The notes under the pieces: generated by a model | Seen by the model: the letters and a program-made list of their open reading frames with translations, nothing else | The model's database searches: none | What the model was told of the DNA's origin: nothing | Position numbers and translations under genes: made by a program | Shown here: piece after piece, positions 1 through 9,745 of the stretch | How the letters are laid out: the number at the start of each line of letters is the position of its first letter | Position numbering within the stretch: position 1 is the stretch's first letter | Source of the DNA: Ixodes scapularis | Taxonomy: Eukaryota; Arthropoda; Arachnida; Ixodida; Ixodidae | Direction: 5' to 3' | Assembly: GCF_016920785.2 (NCBI RefSeq) | Contig: NW_024609884.1 | Coordinates: forward strand, 34,268,080-34,332,079 | Length of the DNA: 64,000 nucleotides

Positions 1-582
1 TTACAGTTTGCATTACTTTAAGTCAGAGCAGAGCCGTCGGTACGACCTGAGGGGCCCAATCAGGCAGCGCCAAAAAGCGCAACGTCACCGCCATCGTCGT
101 CTTGCAGGGCGTGCGTTAGAGTACCGGCCCATTCAATCAAATTCAGAGGGTGCGCAGTGAACTTGCGCACTTGGTCAGTGTGTGAGCCCGTTTGTGTGCT
201 CACTCCCTGACGAAAGGTGAAACGATGCATCGTAGGAGTCGAGTAATCGTCAATTAAAATTTCACCGTAGCTGGGACCTCTGCTGTCCACCGAGAGTAGG
301 ACAGGAAGAGAGAAAGAAGAAAAACTAGAGAAAGTGACGTCATTGGTGGTGTCAGGTGGCCCCTGCGAAACATTACTAGATTAGCTCAGTTAAGAAACTG
401 ATTATTGACGCTGCTTGCACAAGCACTAACCCGCCCCATCCCTCCACAGCTCGCCTCTCGTCATTCGAAACACAGCGTCTAGGTAGCGTTTCATCGTACT
501 CTATAAAACACACACTTTTGAAAAGAAAATCGAGATGGCGCTTCAAACGACGGGAGGCTTTACTGGAAGCGTGATTGAGCAA
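1..582. other. Unassigned leading segment
   Basis: No recognised gene. A 76-codon minus-strand ORF (290-60) has a protein-like composition but matches no family I know. Its 3' end, around 55-85, resembles an arm of the foldback element at 45663-45882 (both contain a CAATCA-GCAGCG-C-AAAA pattern), so it is more likely repeat-derived than an exon. Confidence 0.3.
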
Positions 583-606
583 GGGGGGGGGGGGGGGGGG
601 GGGGGG
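583..606 (+). repeat. Poly-G homopolymer, 24 bases
   Basis: An uninterrupted run of 24 G. Similar long G runs occur near 11.05, 12.14 and 44.29 kb on the same strand. Such tracts are G-quadruplex capable and prone to length error in sequencing. Confidence 0.95.
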
Positions 607-870
607 CACAGCTGGAGTTCAACGACTGAGGTAATCTAGTAACGTTGTCCTTGCTCGCCGTTCATCTGGCCTGGAGGTGCCGACTATGGTATAACGCCGC
701 CTTTGAGAGATAACAGGTGGCAGAGAGCTTCGCTGCATGCCCCGCAGCAATTGCTGTACTTTTGTTATGAAATAAAGACGGGTTGCGCTAAATCCTGCCC
801 ATTTTGAGTACGGTAACCGAAATCAGAAGACAAAAATTCATATATGAATGCCGTTCCTAACTCAGTTTAT

Positions 871-1075
871 TTTCATGCGCGTGCGTGCGTGTGCCTGCAT
901 GCGTGTGTGTACGTACGTGAGTACCTGCCTATGTGTGCGTGTGCACTTGCATGCATGTGTGCGCGTGCCTGTGTGTGTGTGTGTGAGCGTGCGTGCCTGC
1001 GTGTATATGCATCCGTGCATGCCTGTGCGCGCGCGTGCGCGCGCGTACTTGCGTTTGTGTGCGTGGAAGTGCTTC
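871..1075 (+). repeat. Degenerate GT/GC-rich microsatellite
   Basis: About 200 bases of alternating purine-pyrimidine sequence built from GTGCGT, GTGTGT and CATGCGT words. Overlapping open frames here translate to Cys/Arg/Ala/Val-rich low-complexity peptides and are not genes. Alternating purine-pyrimidine DNA of this kind can adopt Z-form. Confidence 0.85.
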
Positions 1076-1089
1076 AGCTTACGGATAAC

Positions 1090-2052
1090 ACGCGCTAAAG
1101 AAGCTCTTGACGAAGCGCCGACTGCCACTCTTTATGCTTTCAGGAGATTCCACTGAGGAGCCCCCAAAAGCGTAACGCAAAGTAAGACTCCGCCGTAAAG
1201 CAAACTTAGCAAAAGACGACCACTTTCAAGTCCCTTCGCGCTTCAAATGTGCGAGGCACCTTGAAAACTGTTAAGCGAATCCGCACCCGTTTGCCCTCCA
1301 GCGGTGAACACGACGAACCGCGACAGCTTGTTTTGACAGGGGCATTCAGTATGTTTCCATCTTGTTTACAAAAAAAGCAAAGCAACAAAAAAAAAATGAA
1401 AGAGAGAAAGAGAGAAAAAGTAAAAGGAAGGGAGACATGACGTCCCGAGGCGGGGCGTGCGCTCGTCCTGCACTTCATCTGACCCGGGGCATCTGTCTGG
1501 CCAGTCGGCGTCAAGCTCGAGACAAGGTGGACGCGTTTTTTCTTCGTGGGGCATCGTGTTTGTGCTCTTCCAACAGCAGCATCAACCAGTCTCACACCGA
1601 CCTGTCACAATCCCACGTTTCGAAAGACGAATTATTGGCGCCGTATGTTTTGGTTGTTGCTTTTGTTTTGTATGTGTACAGGTCCGATAAAAAGGGGTTC
1701 GCGCGGTTTTCAGCGGATTGAAGAATTGTATCGCATCACAGCGACTCTCAACACAAAGGTAAGCGCGCACGAATATTAACGAACGAATAAAAAAATTCCG
1801 TTCTTTGTATATTTGATGCTCCTTTTTCTGTTTTGTATTCCTACCCGAAGCATTTCGTCATTTTCAATACAAAAGCTTGAAATGTACAAAATACGGCATG
1901 GCAATCGGCAGTACAACAACGACGCTTGTACGCTATGTTTAGGACGTTTAAACTTAGTTGCAAAGTTTCCCTGAAATTGCATATGAATAGCACCTCTTTG
2001 TGAAACATTATTCGCTGCAATACAATGTTAAGCGTTAGACGACAACCCACAC
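1090..2052. other. Unassigned intergenic DNA
   Basis: Several short overlapping ORFs of up to 129 codons lie on both strands around 1206-1780, none with a recognisable domain. An A-rich tract sits at 1369-1430. Nothing else identified. Confidence 0.4.
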
Positions 2053-2366
2053 TATAAAAGAGCCCGTGCGTCTACTTTCCCGCACAACATTCGGAGAGTC
2101 AATCACCGAAATTTACGGAGGCAGCTCAGCGAATGACGATGTCGAAACATATGTTTAGACAAAAAAAAAAACGCAGTCTGAATTGTGACATTAAGCAATG
2201 CAAAACGTCACGCTTGCATTGCTTAATGTCACAACTCAGACCGCGTTTTTTGGTCTAAACATATGTTTCGGCATCGTCATTCGCTGAGCTGCCCCCGTTA
2301 GTTACGGGAATTGGCTCTCTGAGTGTTGTAAGGAAACGTAGACGTACGGGCATTTTTTTTTTTTTC
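2053..2366. mobile_element. Foldback MITE, family FB-1, copy 1
   Basis: The two halves are inverted copies of each other. The left arm carries GCGTCTACTTTCC, ACATATGTTTAGAC and TGACATTAAGCAATGCAA in order, and the right arm carries their complements in reverse order around a short centre near 2205. There is no coding capacity. A second copy lies at 55021-55321 with the same arm order. Each arm of about 150 bp could form a long hairpin RNA. Class is not certain, but a nonautonomous DNA transposon is the most economical reading. Confidence 0.85.
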
Positions 2367-2904
2367 AGTGCATACGGTATGAGTAAGCGTTGCAGAGCAC
2401 CTGCGGCACTCCGCGACATGGATCTTGACACGATATCTCCGGTCTCATCTGCAGACACGTTTTAGGGGGAGTGGCAGATCACCTCTTGTTCTAGAAGGAG
2501 CCCCTTCGACACATGAACTCGTCAGGGCTGAGACATTTTTTTGGACTGGCACAAGTGTACAGTGTACTTACACCATTCCAGCATGGTGTACGGCGTAGAG
2601 ACGGAAGTAGAGGCCACGTAAAGGACACTGGCGCTCGGTTTGTGGCGTGACGGAGCATTTCTGAAGGGTGTATATAAAAACGTTGCTTTCAACGGTACAT
2701 TAATATCCGAAACATACCGAGAGAATATTTTGCACCTATTTTTCTTCTATATTGCTGAAAAAAAGGATGATCACCTACTGATGGAAGCGACTATTTTCTT
2801 AAGGGATTTGGGGCACATCATGCATGCTCTAGTGGTTGAATTTATACGTGTTCACCAGTGGCACAGTTAGCCCATTTTTTTTTTGTTGCTTTGTTTAATA
2901 TGGG
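2367..2904. other. Unassigned DNA
   Basis: No repeat partner in the window and no recognised gene. A 76-codon plus-strand ORF (2640-2870) has no recognisable motif. Confidence 0.35.
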
Positions 2905-3137
2905 CTTAGGAATGCGGCCGAAACTACGCATATACTTGAATTCGCGTCTTCGGATGGCGGGTTCGCATCCCGGCCGAGGTGCCCCAATCTGATTGAGGCT
3001 TATTGCGGAGAAGGCGCCGGGTAACCGAGCTTTCTGTTGCACGTCAAATGATCCCCTGGAGGTCAAAATTAATCCCCAGTCCTCCGCTGGGGCGTGCCAG
3101 ATGCCCGTCGTTGGTTTGGCACATAAAACCCCCAAAT
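2905..3137 (+). mobile_element. tRNA-derived SINE (tick Ruka-like)
   Basis: A Pol III B-box-like motif, GGGTTCGCATCCC, lies at about 2958-2971. It is followed by a body with GCACGTCAAATGATCCCC, a CTGG-AGGTC box, AGTCCTCCGCTGGGGCGTGCC and a terminal GGCACATAAAACCCCC. This order (B box, AAGAACCCCAGG-like box, CGGAGTCCTCC-like box, GGCACGTAAAACCCC tail) is the one I know from abundant tick SINEs. The A box is degenerate. The open frame on the opposite strand is a shadow of this element. Confidence 0.75.
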
Positions 3138-3469
3138 TCGACTTTCTTTTGAATTCGCGTGCGGCGTAAATTTATAGAACTTTCCAAAAGAAATCTTCAG
3201 GCCGGTACCACTTTCAGCGTTCGTGCGAATGGCCCGCGATTCGCTCACATTGCTCAGCGTCGAAAATGCGTGTGCTGGGCATTGGAAATCGCACGATGGG
3301 CGGTGGATTTATAACCTCTGGAACGGTGTATACACGCGTGAACTTTCCAGTTTCAAATTTTCAGGGCTAGCATTATTTCCATAGTGACTTGACGCTGTCA
3401 AGCCTATCTGCATGACCGCGTGGCGTCATTTGGTGTCTCTTTCGCACGAAAGCGCGTGCAAATGAGACA
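3138..3469. other. Unassigned DNA between two repeats
   Basis: No gene or repeat partner was recognised. It is moderately GC-rich with scattered CpG. Confidence 0.3.
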
Positions 3470-3800
3470 CAAGGTCCATAGCCTCCTCTATTGGCCACGT
3501 GCGCGATCCAAAGCGTCGTGGTGGTCGGCCTTCCACGACTGACCGAATGCTGACTATGTCGTCAGCAAAGGAGTTCTCATGGACGGAAATAAGACGAACG
3601 TGAGAAGTTCAATTATAACGGTGTGGACAGTGTTGGTTCAAGAACGCTATGATTTCAAGCTTCCGCCACGCTCATTACAAACACCAGCAAACTTGTTGTT
3701 CGCAAGGTAATTACGTCACGAAAGGTAACCATACGAGGGCGCCACAAAAACATCTCGCCGCTAATAGTGACAGAGCCTGGCAGATCGCCAAGAGAAGCGG
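3470..3800 (+). repeat. Dispersed repeat R3, copy A
   Basis: Shares an ordered set of blocks with 4120-4690 and 55860-56420: a 'CACGTGCGCGA-CAAAGCGTCG' block, a TGGTCGGC-TT-C block, a CTGACCGAATG block and a terminal 'GAGGGCGCCACAAAAACATC' block (3736-3756). The family is unnamed; copies are diverged, so this is an old mobile repeat. Confidence 0.6.
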
Positions 3801-4119
3801 CCGCCGAAATGGAAAAGGTAGGGCGGCAAACAAAGGATGAGAGGAAAGCCGGAAAGCCATGTGACGGGCGCCCCGCTGCGGCGAGACGCCAAAACACACT
3901 TCTCCCGAGCGATGGAATGTCCGCTCGTGCTCCTCGCGTTCCTCGCGCTACCGCTTCTTTTCTCGTCGGGTGTAAAAATCATGTTCATGGTCCTCGCCGC
4001 TGTAAAAGCTGTGCGCTCACCTGCAGGTTCCCCGAGAAACGCTCTGTGCTACCAGATCCTCGCGCTCCAAATCTGCGACCGGGAACTCTATAGCTCCGTC
4101 GTCGAACTGCCAGGCTTTT
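3801..4119. other. GC-richer segment with overlapping ORFs
   Basis: Overlapping ORFs (3767-4093, 3837-4127 plus; 3655-3988 minus) have no recognised domain. The segment lies between two copies of R3 and probably belongs to the same or another old repeat. Confidence 0.3.
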
Positions 4120-4690
4120 TGAGATAGACATGCTCGCGCAGAAGTGCAGGGCTGCAACATAATTTTAACTGCCATAGACATGACAACGTAGTAAGGTTGA
4201 CGCCAAGTATGCACCCTTTCAATGTTTATAAAAACCCAGCTCACTTACTCGCTTAGGAAAGCGAGCAAAGCACGCGCCACAGGCGCAGGAACACAAGAAA
4301 TGGCACCGACCCGAAACCCTTTTCTCGAATAGTCTACCGGCGACGTGCTCGATTAAAAGCGTAGCTGTTGTCGGCGTTTCCAACTGACCAAACGTTCACT
4401 ATGGCGTCTTTATTTGGGTTCATTTTACTTTCGTCGTCGCTAATGGAAACAATTTCAGACACTTCAATTTTGACATTGTTTCTTTAAGAATGTGATGTTT
4501 CCAAGCTTCTATCGTACATTTTATACAAATTATCGAGCTGGCGCTTCGCAACTGACGATAAGCAGCCAGGATTACAACTTGTGATGTCAGGGCGAGGCAA
4601 ATCCTGGTCATGACGTCACGAACGGAAGCCACAAGAGGGCGCCACTGAAACATCTGGGCACTAGCATCCAGCATTCCGGCTATCATGTGT
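4120..4690 (+). repeat. Dispersed repeat R3, copy B
   Basis: Second copy of the R3 family, same strand as copy A and about 870 bp downstream. Diagnostic blocks are ACGTGCTCGATTAAAAGCG near 4341, CAACTGACC near 4381 and GAGGGCGCCACTGAAACATC near 4634. The 180-codon minus-strand frame crossing it (4962-4420) is hydrophobic, has no recognised domain and starts outside the repeat. Confidence 0.6.
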
Positions 4691-5144
4691 TCCATACTCG
4701 GTACAGAAGTATCGTAAACCTGCTGCCAATAATTCAAATGCGTTTTAGTTCTATAATATGAAAAGAACAACTTCACTTCCAAGTACAACATCAGGAAAAG
4801 CATCTGTTTCACCATTTGTTCTAAGACTGCAACATACGAAACAAGGGGAGCGAGCACTTTTAGACGTTGCAAAGGGGGAACGAGCAGCTGCGCAAGGACA
4901 GCGCCCTCTGAAGCTTTGATCTCACGTTCATATAGCCTGTAATAGAAGATCAAACACAGCACCAGTTTCTATCTTATCACGCGGGGTGCTCGACACTCAC
5001 AGTGAAAAGAATAGGTGGCAACGCGCCCTCCACTGCAACATTAAAAAGTCATCACCCTAAGCAAAGGGCATACGAAGGCATCATAGTTAAAGCACTGCAC
5101 GTGCTGGTTTCCGCAGTAGTAACTGTTCGAAAGGCAACACTTAA
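4691..5144. other. Unassigned DNA left of nested MITE
   Basis: No gene recognised. It is the flank into which the palindromic MITE starting at 5145 inserted. Confidence 0.3.
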
Positions 5145-5194
5145 AGCAGGGGTCACACTGTTCAAACATGATGCAAAAGACAGTCTGCAAACAT
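5145..5194. mobile_element. Left arm of palindromic MITE split by a LINE
   Basis: Matches the left arm of the complete MITE at 47853-48063: AGCAGGGGTCACACTG, then a CATGATGCAAAAGACAG block and CTGCAAACAT. It is preceded by TAA (5142-5144), the same target triplet as the complete copy. The MITE sequence stops at 5194 and resumes after the LINE at 9597. Confidence 0.85.
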
Positions 5195-5235
5195 TGGATT
5201 GGATTGGATTGGGGTTTTATGGCGCAAGGGCTGCT
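5195..5235 (-). repeat. LINE 3' terminus with (AATCC)n tail
   Basis: On the minus strand the element ends GCGCCATAAAACCCC followed by repeated AATCC. The pentamer tail is typical of LINEs that end in a short tandem repeat instead of poly-A. The CATAAAACCCC core is shared with the end of the SINE at 2905-3137. Confidence 0.8.
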
Positions 5236-5385
5236 GAGGCCAAAGAGCGCCAAAGAAGGAAACTATTGCATTGAGGGTAAGCGAGAAGGAAGGACTTTAG
5301 TGGTCAGGGTTAAAAATAAAGGAATGAGACATCAAACCGGATTAAATCACAAACAACAATGGCCATGAGTGGGAAACTTTGAAAT

Positions 5386-7571
5386 TCACAATTGATGTTT
5401 AAGATTAATAGCATTTAAAAACTTAAAAACCTGCTTGTAAGCCACGAATGGTTCATCACCCAACAACAACATTGGGTGTAAGGGAGTGTGATTTCTGTAC
5501 AACTGTGCTAAGTGAGATTGGCGTTCCCGTTCGGAGAAAGGGCACTCAATTAAAAAATGCAGAACACTTAGAGGTTCATCGCATTGTTCACACAAAGGGA
5601 CATCCTCCCCACGGAGCAAGTAGCCATGAGTCAGATGCGTGTGGCACTCCCCCCTGTGGCACTCCATTTTCCTGCAGAAATTTACGGGAGAGTGTGTTTC
5701 CCAGCTGGACTCGAAAGGTGCGCCTGTCTAAATAGCTCTGAATTTCACGAAGCATGCGACCACGTAGTCCCAGGTCAAACAGGTTCCTCAAAATGCCAAA
5801 GCGCCAAGCCGTGTCGTACGCTTTCTCGAGATCGAAGAACACGGAGAGGCAGTGCTGCCCGTGCGCAAAGGCCTCACGCACAACAGTTTCGAGACGGACC
5901 AAGTGGTCAACTGTAGACCTTGATGAACGATAGCCGCACTGACATTTGTCGAGCACCTTACCATGCTCCAAATAGTACATTAGTCTACGATTAATCATTC
6001 GCTCCAGCGTCTTACAGAGACAGCTGGTAAGAGCAATGGGCCTATAACTGGAAACACAAGAAGCATCCTTACCAGACTTCAAAAGTGGAAGGACATGTGC
6101 TACCTTCCAAGATGAAGGGAAATAGCCCTCCTGCCACATGCGGTTATAAAGATATAAAATGGCATCGAGTGTAGAAGGATGAAGATGCTGTAGCATTGAA
6201 TAATGTAAACCATCTTGTCCAGGAGCTGAGGGCTTTCTGTTACGAAGAACTGCGAGGAGCTCGTGCAAGCTGAATGTAGCATTATATTCCTCCTGTTCAC
6301 CTCCTGAGGTTTTTAAGGGATTGCTCTCAGCTTTCAGCTTGTGTCGAAGGAAAGTAGATGAATAATGATGTGAACTGGATATATATTCAAAATGTTCTCT
6401 AAAAATATCAGCTTGTTCCTCGAGTCTGTCTGGGCATGTTCCATTCCTAAAAAGCAGGGGGATTTTATGCATGATAGGAGCCATTGATCTTGTGTATTCG
6501 ATCCCAGACCTCCTTCGGTGAGGTACTGCTATTTATAGTGGAAGCATAGCCTTGCCAACTTTCCCGTTTGGCTTTTCTTCGGACGTAGCGTGCACAGGCC
6601 TTCATTTTCCGAAAGGATATGAGGTTATCTCTAGTGGGGTATCGTCTCAAAATACCGCAAGCCCGATTTTGTTTCTTGCGTGTCTCTTCACATTTCGAAT
6701 TCCACCAGGGCTTTGGCCTCCTAGGAAGAAATTGAGATGTCTGCGGGATGGACACCTTGGCTGCTGTGATAATGCGCTCGGTTAAAAGATTATTGAGTTC
6801 GTCAATTGTGAGACTTTCAAGACGAGAATATGCTAAAAGCGATGCCTGCTTGAAAAGGCCCCAATCAGCCTTGTCAAGCTTCCAACGAGGCGGGCGTGTA
6901 TGAATTAAAGGAGGGGCTACGGTACAGGTTAAAAGAGTAGGAAAATGATCGCTTCCACGTGGATTGGAATCCGCACTCCAGGAAAAATCTGGAAGTAAAT
7001 TCGCAGAACCAATTTAAAGGTCGATGGAAGTTGATTACAAAGATGATGGACTAAAATAGCTTGGCTGGCCCGTATTAAAAAGACAGAGACTTCGTGTGGT
7101 TAAAACTGACTCAACAATTTTTTCTCTGACATCCTGACGTGTGCTCCCCCATAAAGGGTTGTGACAATTAAAATCGCCCATCAAAAGGAAAGGCTCTGGA
7201 GGCTGGTCTAACAGCGAGTTAAAATCTGAAAATTTCAAGGTGAAAGAAGGTGATAAATATAAAGAGCATACTGTCAGAGCTTTATGGTGCATGAACCGAA
7301 CTGCCACTGCTTCAAGTGGTGTGGACGGTAGAACCTCTGTGCAGGGAATGTCTCTCGGGGGGACCACCACAACTCCACCAGAAGAATTGCCAGAGCCCGG
7401 GCGATCCTTCCGGAAAACCTGGTAACGTCTCAGAAAATTAGTGCTACTGGGACCCAAATGAGTCTCTTGCAAGCACAGCGCTCGTGGCTTGTACTCCTGC
7501 AAAAGATGCTCGACATCGTCCAGGTTCCTTAAAAGGCCACGACAGTTCCACTGTACGAGAACTGAAGCCAT
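5386..7571 (-). pseudogene. LINE ORF2 remnant: endonuclease, partial RT, C-terminal zinc finger
   Basis: ORF2 would encode an APE-type endonuclease, reverse transcriptase and C-terminal domains acting with ORF1 protein on element RNA. The first segment (7571-7035) shows QWNCRG, LQETH and GDFNCHNPLWGS. It ends at an in-frame stop with a second stop soon after, although the same frame continues through an SDHFP motif to 6465. A frameshift near 6480 moves to the RT frame (6484-5588), with PSAPGQDG, SYRPIALTS, FFDLEKAYDT (motif A) and ENGVPQGG (motif B). Directly after motif B the sequence jumps to a C-terminal segment (5667-5386) with THLTHGYLLRGE and a CX2CX8HX4C finger. RT motif C (YADD/YVDD) and any RNase H are absent, so an internal deletion is inferred. 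ORF2 starts 111 bp after the ORF1 stop. Confidence 0.88.
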
Positions 7572-7682
7572 TTTAGGGACAAAAGCCGGAGCACATGGAA
7601 AGGTGATTCAGTTGCTTCACTTCGGAGGAATTACGGTTTTTTTTTATTTTTGTTTCTTAGTAGTCTGCCACTCCATCTCGTC

Positions 7683-9086
7683 CTATTCAGAACCCGGAGC
7701 CGACGAGGAGGCAGACAAGGCAGCGCTAGTGTTTTCCTGAGCCTTGCAGGCAGACTTGCCTGCCGGCCTGGGAGGGTCCGTGCCGCGAGGCCCCGATCCG
7801 CGGCCACGACCAGAACTGGGTGGAAGGGTGGTTGATGAACTGGGGAGGGGTTCTACCCCGTCCATCTGTTCCACCTCGTTTCCCGACAAGGGAGTTGCAT
7901 GCGACCCACGCAGCTCCTTGGTTCCTGGCTGTCTCTCCAGGGACTGAGGCTGAGGTACTTGCTTTTTCTCCTCCTTAGGAGTGTGGCCCGTGTTGACAGG
8001 TACAGCCAGTGCTGGCCTGTCCTGAGCAGAGGAGTAAGCTGGAGCGCCCTCTCCGCGAGAAGGGTGAGCCTGCTGACCCCTTGCCACCGTCTTGAAAGGG
8101 AGGGCAGGCACGGCTATCGCCGGCCCGTCCTTGCCCAGGGGAGCAGCATGCTGCCTCTGTTGTGGGGATGTGGCCTTTAGGTCGGCAACCAAGATCTCAG
8201 GAGAGACCTGAGTGGCCTTTGTCTCCGAGCGTGGAGCAGGGCCCCTGCACACCACCTCGGCATAACCTCCCTTAGAAAGGAAGGAAAAGCGCTTCTTTGC
8301 GTCTGCGTACGACAGGTTTTCTTTAACCTTAACTGCGAGGATGTCCTTCTCTTGCTTCCAGAGGGGGCAGCCTCGGTAGTAGGCAGGATGTGGTCCTCTG
8401 CAATTTTCGCAGTGTGCCTCTACCTCGCAACCATCAGACACGTGACCCGCATTTCCACACCTGGCACATGTCTCCTTCCCACGACAGCTGCGTGATCCGT
8501 GGCCAAAGCGCTGGCAACGGAAACACCGCTGGGGGTTGGGGATGTATGGGCGGATGCGACAGTTGAGGTAACCGGCTTTGACCGTCTCCGGGAGTGCCCG
8601 TCTTGCAAAAGTGAGGATGACATGTTTTGAAGGGATATTTTCACCATTCTTGCGGAACACTATGCGTCTGACATCGACGACACCCGAACTTTTTAATCCC
8701 TCAAGAAGTTCATCTTCACTGGTGTAAAGAAAGGCTTCTCCAGACAGGACACCACGGACCGTGTTTCGGTGAGGGCTCACCGACACCTCCACGTCCACAA
8801 TGGTGGTCAGTCTGAGAAGCGCTTCGCTTGGTTTTTTAGTGTTTACTTCAACAAGAAGGTCTTCCGAGTGTAGTTTCTTGGCCTTGTAAGAAAATCCAAC
8901 AAGGTTTTCTAGCACTTTGGCGACAATAAAGGGTGACATCTTTGCTACAGGTTTTTGCTCGTCATGGGAGTGAATAACAAAAATCTTTGAAAATGTTTCA
9001 ACAGTTTCTTTTTCAATGGTCTGTGGTTCTGGACGCTGCCTCTTAGAGGTTCGTCCCGAACCGGGTTTAGGGTTTGCGGAAGCCAT
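7683..9086 (-). CDS. LINE ORF1 protein with three CCHC zinc knuckles
   Basis: An open frame of 467 residues encodes the nucleic-acid-binding ORF1 protein of the LINE, which packages element RNA. Residues about 35-180 are likely RRM-like, as in other I/Jockey ORF1 proteins (inference). Three zinc knuckles follow: C188-C191-H196-C201, C207-C210-H215-C220 and C226-C229-H233-C240 (CX2CX4HX4C twice, then CX2CX3HX6C). The C-terminal third is rich in Pro, Gln, Gly and Ser and probably disordered. The start is the first ATG of the frame, after a long upstream UTR. This ORF is undamaged although its ORF2 partner is destroyed, so the insertion may be fairly young or the ORF2 defects were inherited from a source copy. 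Confidence 0.9.
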   Translation of the reverse strand: MASANPKPGSGRTSKRQRPEPQTIEKETVETFSKIFVIHSHDEQKPVAKMSPFIVAKVLENLVGFSYKAKKLHSEDLLVEVNTKKPSEALLRLTTIVDVEVSVSPHRNTVRGVLSGEAFLYTSEDELLEGLKSSGVVDVRRIVFRKNGENIPSKHVILTFARRALPETVKAGYLNCRIRPYIPNPQRCFRCQRFGHGSRSCRGKETCARCGNAGHVSDGCEVEAHCENCRGPHPAYYRGCPLWKQEKDILAVKVKENLSYADAKKRFSFLSKGGYAEVVCRGPAPRSETKATQVSPEILVADLKATSPQQRQHAAPLGKDGPAIAVPALPFKTVARGQQAHPSRGEGAPAYSSAQDRPALAVPVNTGHTPKEEKKQVPQPQSLERQPGTKELRGSHATPLSGNEVEQMDGVEPLPSSSTTLPPSSGRGRGSGPRGTDPPRPAGKSACKAQENTSAALSASSSAPGSE

Positions 9087-9596
9087 GAAAGGCGGAGTAT
9101 GTTCAGAAACTGTGGCGCACCACCCACCACCGAGCCCAACAAGGGGGTAGGTATGGCTTGGCTTGGTTGGGTATGCTACACTACCAGTGCTACCAAGTAA
9201 CTATAACCAAGTGTGGTTCGAGAAAGGTATCTGTCTCCACCCAAGGTTAGCCCTTTCCGCCAAAGGAGGTGAGAATGAAGAAGAGAAGAGCAGAGAAAGG
9301 AGAAAGAAGGGAGGGGATAGTAGAAGAAAAGGCGACTGACTGAATCATCCTGGTCGGGCGAAGCCAGGACACCCGTCTACGGGAAGCGGGGGCCGAAGTG
9401 CCGTATTGCCTCACCCGGGGGACCCCGAAAGGTCCAAACCTACCCCGGGCTCGGCTCAACCAGCAGGATGCCCTTTTCCCCGGACACGGGAAAGCCACGC
9501 ACAGCCAGACGTGGGCGGGCGAACCCGCATAGCTCGGGGTCCCTGGAGACGCCACTCTCCAAACACCTGCTTTCACAGGTGCCCCCTGCGGGGAGC
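9087..9596 (-). promoter_or_regulatory. LINE 5' UTR, probable internal promoter
   Basis: About 510 bp between the upstream target duplication and ORF1. It is GC-rich for roughly 9360-9596 and purine-rich around 9270-9330 on the plus strand. LINEs of this type use TATA-less internal promoters in the 5' UTR. The promoter role is inferred from position; no specific box is identified. Confidence 0.5.
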
Positions 9597-9745
9597 CTGC
9601 AAACATGAGTCAGCAGAGATATCCGTGGTTGGAATGCCGCGCGCCAGGTTTTCTCCTTTAACTAATTGCCATGCGGCATTCGAAGCATGGATCACGCGCT
9701 GATTCGCGTTCGAACCAATGCAGGCTGTCTTTTGTAGGATGTATT
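9597..9745. mobile_element. Right part of palindromic MITE split by the LINE
   Basis: It resumes with the duplicated CTGCAAACAT and continues with GATATCCGTGGTTGGAATGCC, ATGCGGCATTCGAAGCATGG and GCAGGCTGTCTTTTGTAGGATGTA, in the same order as the complete copy at 47853-48063. The outer end of the arm is diverged or lost after about 9745. Confidence 0.8.

Larger units (their letters stand above)
5195..9596 (-). mobile_element. Two-ORF non-LTR retrotransposon (I/Jockey-like LINE)
   Basis: A 4.4-kb LINE read on the minus strand: about 510 bp of 5' UTR, ORF1 (9086-7683), ORF2 remnant (7571-5386), a short 3' UTR and a tail of four AATCC-like units. Both ends are fixed by a perfect 10-bp target-site duplication, CTGCAAACAT, at 5185-5194 and 9597-9606. 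The flanks together rebuild the palindromic MITE seen intact at 47853-48063, which serves as an empty-site comparison. The element is not 5'-truncated, but it has an internal deletion in ORF2 and cannot be autonomous. Clade placement between I and Jockey is by motif style and C-terminal zinc finger only. Confidence 0.9.

Noticed and set aside
361..440. tRNA-like TTAGCTCAGTTAAG
   Set aside because: Only a D-arm-like A box; there is no B box, T arm or acceptor pairing downstream.
844..1156. ORFs of 84-102 codons on both strands
   Set aside because: They arise from the GT/GC microsatellite; the peptides are low-complexity Cys/Arg/Val/Ala repeats.
2842..3135. 97-codon minus-strand ORF
   Set aside because: Lies within the SINE at 2905-3137 and includes the RPGCEPAIRR translation of its B box.
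4420..4962. 180-codon minus-strand ORF
   Set aside because: No recognised domain, hydrophobic low-information composition, and it crosses the dispersed repeat R3.
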